Shown one piece after another: positions 1-11,300 of a stretch of DNA of 64,000 nucleotides (position 1 is its first letter; each line of letters opens with the position of its first letter). The position numbers were made by a program, and so were the translations under genes. Origin of the DNA: Tubulanus polymorphus (Eukaryota; Nemertea; Palaeonemertea; Tubulaniformes; Tubulanidae); assembly GCF_964204645.1 (NCBI RefSeq), contig NC_134034.1:4370072-4434071 (forward strand). The letters run 5' to 3'. Under the pieces are notes generated by a model that ran no database searches, was not told where the DNA came from, and worked only from the letters and a program-made list of their open reading frames with translations.

Positions 1-381
1 TAGATAGATGGCGTACGTAGCACCCACCAGATAACCATCGAGATGCGGAAATAACAGATTCTGGCGGATGTAAATAAACCGTCGGCCATATTGTAAATAT
101 CTGTAAAGCGCACCTACGCTGAATTCGGGGATGCTTATCAGTGAAAATAGTGCGTCAATGATAGTCAGCGCTTTCAGTAAATGATAGGTAGGCTGAAACA
201 AGAACCGCCTGAGCACAAAATAACAGAATACATTTAGAATCGTAGCCATTAACGCGATAGGTGCCGCCACTAGCGTGTTGATATAGAAACGCGACCACGT
301 GATGTAATTGGGTCGACATGTTTTATTAAAATCATGAACTAGAAGTTCGCCTTGAAGCGGCCAAGGTTGTGTACGAGACAT
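1..381 (-). CDS. Rhodopsin-like GPCR, N-terminal part (runs off left edge)
   Basis: An open reading frame of 127 codons starts at ATG 381-379 and is still open at base 1. After an extracellular N-terminus of about 30 residues there is a hydrophobic segment at about residues 32-55 (AAPIALMATILNVFCYFVL), a short basic loop (RRF), and a second segment at about 66-90 (LLKALTIIDALFSLISIP). The third would begin near the edge. The Asn late in the first segment and the Asp in the second (IIDAL) are where class A receptors carry their conserved N1.50 and D2.50. A role as a plasma-membrane receptor is inferred from that pattern; the ligand cannot be told. The start was chosen as the first ATG of the frame. 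It could be any class A subfamily, for example a neuropeptide receptor. Confidence 0.6.
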   Translation of the reverse strand, partial: MSRTQPWPLQGELLVHDFNKTCRPNYITWSRFYINTLVAAPIALMATILNVFCYFVLRRFLFQPTYHLLKALTIIDALFSLISIPEFSVGALYRYLQYGRRFIYIRQNLLFPHLDGYLVGATYAIYL

Positions 382-600
382 TGTTGATTCTGCTATCCAT
401 TTGTCCCAAAATGTTGCCTGTTTGCATGGCTCCTGGCACTATATGTGTGCCTGGCGCTGTCAATGCGACTGTTGTTCCTGTGGCTGTCTGCTGTCCGGCT
501 TCAAACTTCGTTTGTCGTTTTTCGTAGCTAGTCGACTAGTGGGCGAAACTGATAGTAGACGAATAGTCGACTAACTCCTACAACCGAAGTTCGCCCGGTG

Positions 601-715
601 TGACTGCTCTCTTAGTCACTGTCTACTGCTGTCGGCGGTGTTGCTGCTCTCTCAGGCACTGTCTGCTGTTGTCTGTAGTGTGATTGCTTCCTCAGTCACT
701 ACTTGCTGCCGCCAA
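601..715. repeat. Three diverged 40-bp tandem units
   Basis: Units start at about 601, 641 and 681, each of the form TGCTCTCTYAGKCACTGTCT followed by CTGYTGTC. Divergence between units suggests an old repeat. Confidence 0.7.
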
Positions 716-1919
716 CCAACTATTAGTTTGTCTGTAGGTTCAAGAATCTAAAATTTGTTGACGTGTCTCCTTCAGTTCCAGGATATTTGTCACTTTATCC
801 ATTTCAACCATCGCGCGCGAACCAATGGCTAAATGTGTTTAATGGAGGCTTGGTGTACTTACAGAAAATAGTATATATATAAAGATATTTGTATATGTTG
901 CCTGCTAATGGAAGGAAGAAAGAAAATCCTTTTATTGCTATAAATTTTAGAATGGCCCGGTCGTAAATTGACATCGTAAATTGATAAAATGACATCGTGC
1001 ACATTCATAGGGATCTGAAACAACAGAGACATTCAGTAACGTATGAAGGGAGTGACTCTTGTTGGAAATGGTTTGTAGGTCTCATATTACTTAGCTAACC
1101 GGAGCCCCACGGACGCCGGTCCCAGTATAAGAAGTCTATAATACCTTGATGAGTTACTTTTCGTTTACGCAAGGCGAAGCCAAATTGAAGGCCAAACATG
1201 GATCGTGAGTAATAAGTCGTAAATGCCTGAACGATGACAAATCTTCAAACAACTGATACTAACTTTTAGATTAGATCATAATGAATGATAACAATTATTT
1301 GTTTTCTTGATTTAGCGCAGTAATCGTTGCACTTTACTTACGATTAGAAAATAGATAATTGAAATGCAATTCTCGGTGAAATCAATTGATATTACGAATT
1401 GTCGATTTGTTACAAACATTGAGAGAAATAGGTGCGTTAAAAAAGATTCTGTTTCAGGTTTGCTTTTAACGTTTTCGACTGCATGGACGTCCCCGGGATT
1501 TCTTAGGGGAGTTCGTTTTTATGAATAGTAGGGACTTCCCAAGAAAATGTTTGCAAATTTGGTGCAAGCAGGCGCGTTCTGGTGCAATCCGAGACCACCC
1601 GATCACGGGCCAATTTACCTGTCGGCAGCCATTTTTATTGGGAATTGTATTTCATTATTATATTTCATCTTCATTGTGAGACCGGCGCTAATTCTACACC
1701 TCACTCGCTGTCCTGTGTGCATCGTTAAATTGCAATTTAGGAAATGCAAACCATGTGCCGACGTTCGTCGACGTTTTTGAAACTTCAAAAAGGGGTTTGT
1801 TCGAACTACCGAACCTCCCCCCTCCTTAAGGGACGCCCACGTACTGTGCAGGACTATAGATCTTACATGACAAGGCAGAGATGCCAAGTGCCTGGATTAG
1901 CAAATCCTGACTGGAACGA

Positions 1920-2043
1920 AGAAGTCTAGTTGGAAAATACACGGTAAATAATGATTTTAGATAATCTGGAGCAGTATCGGTAGAAGTCTAGTTGGAAAAT
2001 ACACGGTAAATAATGATTTTAGATAATCTGGAGCAGTATCGGT
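1920..2043. repeat. Exact 62-bp tandem duplication
   Basis: The 62 bases from 1920 (AGAAGTCTAGTTGGAAAATA...) recur immediately from 1982 with no mismatch. This is either a very recent duplication or an assembly artefact. Confidence 0.9.
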
Positions 2044-3387
2044 GAGACATTTGCACGCAATCAAAATTAGATTGAACTAAGATCCGACAGAAATTGAAAG
2101 CCAATAAAGATCCATGAGAGCTGGAGTTATGTGATCAGATTTCCGAGCTTTTGCAATGAAACGTGTGCAGCATTATTTAACATAAGCCGACAAGCGAATT
2201 TGCAAAATTGATTCCGGATGTTACAATAGTCTTTACCGCTGTTTTGCACGTGTCAAGTAAATGGCGAATCCAGAAATGATTAGCTGCCCAGCAGACCTTA
2301 CGAACGGGACCAGGAGACAAGGAATCATCAAATACAAACAAAGATCCATGTCTATTGGGCTAAAAAGTATACCTTAGTTGTTTCTCGTGGTCGGCCGGGT
2401 AATTATCATTACAATCGTTGAACAAATAACAGGTCGATAAAGATACATTTTTAAAGAACTATGGAACGGATAACTTTTGGCTTTTAGTGTTTTTCTTGTG
2501 TGTTAGAGTTGAAACCAAAGGCGGAAACTAAATTCAACATTCAAAGGAAGGGAATTTTGGTCCGCGATTTTTGGCATTCTGTTAAGACATAAATGAGGTA
2601 TGTACCCCAAAAAGTAAGCAAAATATCCAAGTAAAACAGGTCTCATCAATTAATAAATATACATTAGTGCTGTTAAAACATTGGTTTTTCTAATTTCCCA
2701 TAGACAATTCAATGACAAATGGAATGTTCGGGTTTCCCATGAAATTATAGAGACTGACTCTATCTTTTACATACATGTGAGCCCAGTACACAGAAAATCT
2801 GAACTATTTATTTAGGCCCTGTGACTGAGATTAGCAACGCGATATTAACCGCTAAATGTACACAAAACTCTATATCGAACGAATACGGGCTTACAAAATA
2901 GAATACATACGAAATGAATGCAAAACGTAGCGACAAAAATGAAGATAAATTCGACAGGTTTTCATCTTTATAAAACAACATAATTAAAACGTAATGTTAC
3001 GTGTATCGAAACCGGTTTCCTCATTTAAATAAACGCGGACTATTCACTATTCAGCCATGTCGCTTACGTGACCAGCTGTTAACGCTGTTCACGCTATTAC
3101 AGGCATAGCCTACACAGCATGAAATATATATTATCTGAATATCCTCGAAACATAGCTTCAGTCTAAGCCATTTTTGTTGCTGGTTCCCATCGAGCACACC
3201 AAATTTTCTTATCGGAGACAAGACGGTAGTTCAGAGCTGTGTAAACGATCTACGATTCCACGGTAAGAAAATATGGAATTTAGCCCTTCATGTGAATCGT
3301 GTGCGTTAACTGTTATACGGTCTGCAAGTTGCTATAGTAGAATTTTTATCGATATTAGATCAATTCAAAAATGCTTAAACAATCGTT

Positions 3388-3614
3388 TCATCCCCTCTCC
3401 CCGTCTATCTACATCCCTCAGACATCTCTCTACTACCCATCGAGACTCCCTTATTTACATCATACCTCCCATTCCCTATCGCTACCCTTCTCATCTCTCT
3501 TTTCCTCACACCAAACCCTCCTCTTGTTTTCCTTCCTCCCATACCCCCTCCCCCGTCGTCTCTGATACCTCTCTCTACCTCTCATACCCGATCTCTCTCC
3601 GTCCTCTCTCATCC
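3388..3614. other. Pyrimidine-rich tract (C/T on plus strand)
   Basis: About 225 bases composed mostly of C and T, with many CTCTC and CCTCC runs. The long open frame across it is a by-product of low complexity. Confidence 0.7.
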
Positions 3615-4746
3615 ACTGTGCTATTCAATGCACTGGATACGAGTAATTGAATTATATTGAATGATTGCTTAATCGTGCCCAGGTTTTTATTTAACTAAGC
3701 TTCGCAATGACTGATCACAGTCTGCTGTCTGTCTGCTGGTGGATATAGTTTCTAGTGCCTATACAGGCTCTATACATCTAGGTACTGTTTTCATATAATT
3801 CATATTTTACACGTAAAGATCTACACACTTATACAACACGATGCGTGCGGGATGCGGGGATGATTCCGTAGACGAAATTTTTTACAACTCAAAGTTGGTC
3901 TTTAATCTTAACATTAGTCATACGTTGCTTTTGCTATTGAAGTTGAACTTCTCTATTTAGACCTGCCTCAAGTCGAAGCCATCCTATCGAATTGGCCCCA
4001 GTTTAAGACCGATTGGAATACGATAAGAATGGGTTGTGTTCCATTCACACGAGTTGTAGTTTAAAATTTACTTTGGCAAATCGTAACACCGCATTAGCTC
4101 AGGATTTTCTGTGGGGGAGGGATTCATTTTTATAGCTGAACTGCCATTATGGGAACGTTACCAGGATGTGCTTGCTGATAAATGGGTCATTCGGCCCACC
4201 CCCAGTAAAATTTTGAAGTACGTATAATAAAGAAAAGGATATGAGGATTCGAAAGGGAAATAGGTTTAAAGAATATAACGACCCAAGTACAGCGGAAGTC
4301 CTAACTTATTTTTCTTTGCGAGGCTTCACGCGACATTCTTGAATATTGATTCCCCGTGATGACTGGGTCAATTTGCTCCCTAACTGGGTCATATGCATGT
4401 TGCACAACAACGGTGCATTACGTTTACGTAATCAATGATGGCGAGTAAAAAACATGATCTATTTATGCGAATAGTTACCAATTACCATACAATACATGTG
4501 TTTCGGGTGTTTTGATATGTGCTTAGAATTTCTCGTTTATTGAAAAAAACAAGGCAACTAGGCAATGTCATTTGTAAATTGGCTACAGTAGGAATGAATG
4601 GCTGCTAATATATTTTCTAAAAATTTGCCTAGATTACGAAAGTTAAGGCATCAATCTAAAGATATATGTCAGTTTCTTCAAATTTCTATCAATAACATCG
4701 TTTCAAAATCATTGCCCTGTAACAAATAATGCACATGTATCCACTC

Positions 4747-4961
4747 CAGAGCCGTTGGAAGGAATTTTTCAGTGGCGAGGCTTATTTCTGAAGGGGGTCT
4801 GGGGGCCCTCCCCTAGAAAAATTTTGAAAATTCAATCGCTGGAGATGCGTTTTGGGGCCATTTCACGGTCTCATTCACAGAAGCTTTTGAAAAAAAATTT
4901 GTTAAGGAAAAAAAGTGGGGCGGCTTTGGCCGCCCCTGCCGCCCCTGTTCCGACGGCCCTG
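4747..4961. mobile_element. MITE-like element, CAGRGCCGTYGGAA termini
   Basis: The left end CAGAGCCGTTGGAA (4747) is matched by the right end, whose reverse complement is CAGGGCCGTCGGAA (ending 4961). Both sides carry the same 5 bases CACTC (4742-4746 and 4962-4966), a probable target duplication. The 215-bp interior has GGGGGTCTGGGGGCCCTCCC and no coding capacity. Ends starting CAGRG recall hAT-type elements, but those usually give 8-bp duplications, so the superfamily is uncertain. Confidence 0.6.
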
Positions 4962-5344
4962 CACTCAAAAATGAATATGGCGAAGCAGTTTTCTGCCTTT
5001 TGGCATAAAGAAATCTAATTTGCACTTGCTGCATGACATGTATAATCATTGGGACAGAACTAGGTTTAAAAGACCTTAGTAAGGTTCCAATTTGATAATT
5101 TTACCCTCGAGGCTCTCTACGATAAAGCACTCAATCTATTGCATTTCATTTTCGCGATGAGTTGAGCAATCAAACAGATGAAATTCAGCCATGTAGCACT
5201 TAACGCTTGTATGGATTGTTTGGTCTTTTGGGATATTGTCACAGACAATAGGCCCTACTAGCACAATAAAAATGAATTTATGAGCCTGTCATTTACATGT
5301 ATATTACGCAATTTCGTCCTGTTCTTTCGACAGCAGATGATGTA

Positions 5345-8300
5345 ATGGAAACGTTACGTTACTCAGCAATATGGGTAGCTCTCTTCAGTTCGGGTTTTCT
5401 GATGACGGCCATCTCGGCGAAGACGATGCGAGTCGGTAAGTTTTTATGGACTTTCGCTTTAGTTCCTATGCTTCACACACGTTCGCGTAATACAGAACCG
5501 CTGCTATGAGGTTTGATCTGTGCATATATATCAAAAGCGCGTCTCGCGTGTGCATCTTTAGTTTAAAGTTTTATTGGAAATTGCATGATTCCACTGCCAG
5601 GATTCGTCGCGGGCTATAAGGGCAGCGATGAATAGCAGTGAATTAAAAAAAAATATCATTCACGGCCGTGAAAAGTAGTGGATTTTTTTAGAAGGACTGT
5701 GAATTTGGAAAATCTTGGAAATAGTTCAATTTATAAAAATAGATTTTCTACCAAATTTCACAGTGTAGCCTACGTAATAAATGAAATCGTTCAGCATGCT
5801 CAGCTACTAAAACATTTTAAAAATTCGTTTTCTTGAAGGAATGTACGTAAGTGCTTATTCAAGACAAAGCGGGCGACAGTACCATAAAACCGGTACCATT
5901 TAAATCATTGAACGTTTGGCCAAAAATATTCCGTATAGGCCCGGCCCAAGTGTAGAATCCGAGTAGTTCCAGTACAAATGCTATATTGATATCCCTCCGC
6001 GAAAAGGAGTATATACGCTAGATGACTGAATGACTGGTTGACTGGTTGACTGGATGACTGGGTGACTGGATGACTGGACGACGGGCCGACTGGACGACCG
6101 GCCGACTGGATGACTTGATGACTGGATGACTGGACGACCGGCCGACTGGATGACTGGTTGACTGGATGACTGGACGACCGGCCGACTGGATGACTGGATG
6201 ACTGGACAACCGGCTGACTGGATGACTGGTTGACTGGATGACTGGACGACCGGCCGACTGGATGACTGGATGACTGGACGACCGGCCGACTGGATGACTG
6301 GTTGACTGGATGACTGGATGACTGGATGACTGGACGACCGGCCGACTGGATGACTGGATGACTGGCCGACCAGCTGACTGGATGACTGGTTGACTGGACG
6401 ACCGGCCGACTGGATGACTGGACGACCGGCTGACTGGATGACTGGTTGACTGGATGACTGGACGACCGGCCGACTGGAGGCGAATTTATCGAAACGTACT
6501 CAGTTCCGGGTATGGTACCTGACGAGTATAGGGTACCCAATTTCGAGTATCCTTCGTGGATAAATGAATTACCAGCACGCAAGCCGTGTCAGATATGACC
6601 GAAGCGTTGGAGAAAAAGCCAGCCCTCGTGGTTTTATTTTCAGATTTACTGAAACCGGTCGACTCGTGTATGTCATTGAGCAATTCCAGTAATGATATGC
6701 TTTTGGTTAGATCCATCAACGGACAGTCTATGACTAGTGGAATACCAAACCACCTACCTAAGCACACAAAACTGAGGAAAATTCCTCACGCATCCGGTTT
6801 TGTGGAGGAGACCGTGCCACGGTTTAACACGCTTGAGTTCAAGATGCGGTTCAGGTAGGATTTCGTTCTTCACAAAAATAGGTTTCCAAAAGTGATGTGT
6901 GATTTTGATAAAAATTATAGTGGGATAGTGGTATTTTTATTTTTCAGGATGATGCCCACTGCTTTCGAAAAACTGATGGAAGATCTTGGTCCACGGATAA
7001 AGAATAAATATGAAAAACCAGATCAGATTATTCGTGTGGATAAACAAGCACTAATATTCTTATACTTTGCAGCAACTTAAGTTCCACTCATCAGAGTTGC
7101 AGATGCATTTGCAGTATGTGAAGCCACCGTTTTCAACATAGTTGGTAGGTAATAGTTATATATAGTCCTCTGTTCATCTTGAGTTCAACCATGCCTATAA
7201 CAAAATCATATCTAACACCGATCCCAATTAGGCCAAATGAGGTTGGAGGTTAGCTCGTCCAGTTTGCTTTATTCCAAAATTTGACCAAAAATATGCATTT
7301 TATTTCCAGGGCTCCTTTCACGAATACTTGTCGGATAGATGATGCAAAACTACATCAAATGGCCGACAGGACACCGCATCCAAGAAGTTTGGGATGCTTT
7401 CGCAGCTGTTCAAGAATTCCCTAAAGTGATTGGGGCGGTAGACGGGACACATATCCCTATAAAGACGCCTATCAAAGATCAGGAAATTTACATAAACCGG
7501 AAAAAATGTCACAGTATTAATGTTTGCGCAATATGTGATCATCAATATATGTTCACGGATATTACTGTCGGATCTCGTCACGATTCGCGTGTGTTCAAAA
7601 ACAGTAACCTTTATAGGAATATTCAAAGTGATGCTGCAATCAAACATGCCACTTTCCCTGATAATTCGCATTTGTTGGGAGACTCTGCCTATGAGCTGGA
7701 CACTTTTTTAATGGTTCCATTCAAAGACAATGGCCATCTCAACGGAATGCAAAAAGACTTTAATTATAAGTTAAGTTCAACTAGAATGATGATTGAGAAC
7801 ACATTTGACATTTTGAAAGGCCGTTTCCGGCGATTGAAATATATAGACATGCATGAACGTCGATTACTCATGTTCATTACAAGCTGCTTTGTGCTTCATA
7901 ATGTATGCATATTGCTATCTGACGATACTAATGATTATTTGCATGAGGTTCAGTTAGTAGCACAAGAGGAAAATCCTGATGAAGTCGGTGGTTTCCTAAA
8001 TCCCACCGCCGTACCGAAGCGTTATGCGATAGCAACAATGTTGTCATTGTAAATATATACCGACTTAAAATAAAGTGTCACATATCAGTATCATCATTTC
8101 CTGTCATTTTAATTGCCGTTCGTCCCAGACTTGTCCAGACCTTATGACTACAATGCCTGCTGCTTTGGGAATGAAGAGAGATGATTCACTTATGCTTCAG
8201 GAATGTTCCAATGTCCTCGGAATGTTTCAATGTCCGGTGCTTGCTTGACGGGTAATGGCAAAGACTTAATTTGAGGTGACGGTACTTATACCAAGGATAT

Positions 8301-11300
8301 GGAGATCTGAAATCTACTAACATAAGAATTTCAGATGATTCTCGGCATTTTATCATGCATGGATAGGCATTTTCTGTAAATTCATGTACTGTCAACCCCC
8401 AATATACCGCCCACGTCAGTGCAAAACGATTTTGGCAGTATAGGGAGTATTGCGGTATATTGGAGTGGTTTACTATGTATTTGTATAGAGACGTGCATTG
8501 AGAAAACCTGGCGGTAGGCGAGGGTGTCGGTATGTGGGAGGGCAGTATATCGGGGGTGGACTGTAGTAGGGAAAATACACTTTTTGACAAGGGCCTATCA
8601 TCAAATAATGTATCCGTATATAATGCATAAAAATGTAAACATAATGTTTTAGATACTTGAAGAATTAAAATCTATTCAGATCAGTACAATTTGAACTGAT
8701 CCATAGAATTGTCAAACAAAAATTCAATTCTGAAATACCAGGACCGGTCCAAGTTACAAGCTTACTACATGTCGCCTTTATGTTTGTCATCTGATGAAGA
8801 GCTTTGGACCCTGAAATCGATCGTGTGGCTTTAAAAACTCTACCTTAATTATGTAAATCAAATTTTTTCGAGTAGTTTCTCAAAAACAGATATCTTCTTC
8901 CTTTCCACCTCTAACTTCTCGTTCTCCAAAGTCAAAACCTCTTTATGATTGGCCTGAATAGTTTCCATTAATCTTAATGAGTCCTCTTTACGAGACTCTT
9001 TTTGTTTTTCCACCAACTCCATAAATGTATCGGATTTTGCACTAGCGGAACTACGGGAGTTTCGTAGTTTCTTAGCAGGTGGAAAATAAATTGGTTCGAA
9101 TGGGTCAACATCCATCTCGGCATTGCTGGCGGAATCCGTGGAGGTACTAGATGACTCCATATTGGTGCTTGCGATAACAAAATTTGGACGGACATTGGGT
9201 TTACAACCGAGATACGCATCCAGCTCATCATAGAATACACATGTTTTTGGTTCTACACCTGTCTTGTTGTTATGGTCGACAGTTTTTCGGTACTTCTTCA
9301 TGAGGTTTTTCCATTTATTCTTTATCTGATCAGCCGCAAAATCAAATCCTGCATCTAAAATATCATGAGCTATTTGTTTCCATATAGTGGCTTTTTTATT
9401 TTCGGATCCGAGGATTTTTCAGCATAGTCCTTATGTAAATCGATGAGTTTTAGAATTGCAGCCCACGGCATGAAGCTATCATCGCCTGGAATATTAAAAA
9501 GCAGTAATATTATAATCAAGGAATTTTCTGAAAAATGTTGGGTGTTTATCATAATACCATTTAAATTCAGGCTACAACTTACCAGACTGCGAGGACTGCT
9601 GAAGGGAGGTCGAGGACTGCTGCAAGGAGTTCGAGGACTGCTGCACGGAGGTTGTGGCTGCAGGGCGTCGTGAAGCTGTCGGCAATTGCTCTCTTTAATT
9701 TGTCAGCAAAGACTGCAACACGTTCACATCAAGAAAAAGACTATTAACAAGAAGTGAAGCCAAGTACATGATGATACCTAAAAAAATGAATGGGGCCTAC
9801 AACTGGATGATTGGGTGACTGGGTGATCGGAGGACTGGTCGACTGGTCGAATGAGCAAGTAGGCATTTGTGTTATAGCCATGGAAAGTTCCAGACCTGTT
9901 GCGCCTGGAGTTGTTGAATTCGTCCAAACAATAACTGGTAGTTTGGATAAAACGATCAAGTTTCTTCTGAACAATATAATTCGAAGCAACTGTCACTGCA
10001 TTTACTGCTCTTGTGATATGGAACTGAAAGTTAACCTGTCGAATTGGGTGTGCGGAATATGTGCCAGTAAACAATCTGTCCGGAAAGGCTCATTTTTCTC
10101 GAAATCAAATGTCACACTGCAAAATCTGGTTATGATAGTGTATTGTTTTGCGCTCGACCTGCAACAGTACGAGTGCCACAAACTATTACCGAATGTTGGA
10201 TTGAAGACGATCATGGAGTGGTATCATCGTTTACAGGGGGTTTTATCCGTACACGATGAAACGCAAGCCGGTGCTTATGGGCGGTGAAATCGAGGATAAC
10301 GTCATCGAAATCGCAGTTATTGGTATAGATTGTTGTACTCCAGTAGGCCAGTCGTCCAGTCAGCCAGTCGGCCGGTCGCCCGGTCGCCCGGTCGCCCAGT
10401 CATCCGGTCATCCAGTCGGCCGGTCGTCCAGTCTACCAGTCATCCAGTCAGCCGGTCGTCCAGTCATCCAGTCGGCCAGTCCTCCAGTCATCCAGTATAC
10501 CATGTAAATAATGAAGAACCGAATCACTACCAACCTATCGAATATGTTCCTACACCCTTGCACTATTACTACGTATTCAACACTTGGGCCTATAGGCCCC
10601 CTATCATTAGATAGGTTTAGAATTTACATTTTTTATGAAACCCCTGGAACAAATCCTGGATCCGCACCTGTGCAGTTGTGTGTGAATACTGCAATATAGT
10701 AAATGGCTTCATGGAGATCGTGTCAATAGAAAAGGGCACTCTTACAAAGTCGCTGCAGTTGACCGTGAATTTGGCTTAGCACGGGCAGTGAATGGCATTC
10801 AATTTGGTTCAGCAGTGATATAATCAATGAACCCTGTACAGTGCACTGCTGCGCTTAACACTAACGACAGGCAAAATCTAAATTCTAAATCTTTAAAAAT
10901 AAGGAGTAGGCCTATAGCGAAATCTTTATGATTTACTAAGAGTACGTATTTACTGACGTTTAATTTTGGTACTGGATTAAACATACGCCATCATGTAAAT
11001 TTTGGAAAGTCCATATTAAGAATTTCGTTTCTTGTTATGACTGTTCGATTCAAATAGATTCATTAATATCGTTCTACCACTCGTTATCTGTGTCGCTCAT
11101 ATCGCGTGTATAATAGTTAATTTACGCTCAAATCGTAGATTTGGGCTCCACAATATTCAGAATTAAATTCAATCAGATCAATGGACACAGGTACGTAGGC
11201 TTAATTCAGGCGCTTGCCATAAAGAATGTGGTTCAAGTCCGATATGCGGCACTAAAGTGCAATGTGTAGGGTTACTTTTTGAGTAAATCGGGGATTAAGA

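Larger units (their letters stand above)
382..5344. other. Non-coding stretch between GPCR and glutamate-receptor gene
   Basis: I see no convincing gene here. The stretch holds a 40-bp tandem repeat (601-715), an exact 62-bp tandem duplication (1920-2043), a pyrimidine-rich tract (3388-3614) and a MITE-like element (4747-4961), each listed separately. The other open frames are short and have no recognisable motif. Promoters of the flanking, divergently oriented genes may lie here, but no clear core promoter is visible. Confidence 0.5.

Noticed and set aside
3273-3650. 125-codon plus-strand frame rich in Ser, Pro and Leu
   Set aside because: It is produced by the C/T-rich tract at 3388-3614, which is open in two frames at once.
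5905-6582. Long Ser/Pro/Val/Gln-rich open frames on the minus strand, and similar plus-strand frames at 10256-10614
   Set aside because: They are translations of the 8-bp minisatellite. Every frame of an octamer repeat is periodic, and none has domain or codon evidence.
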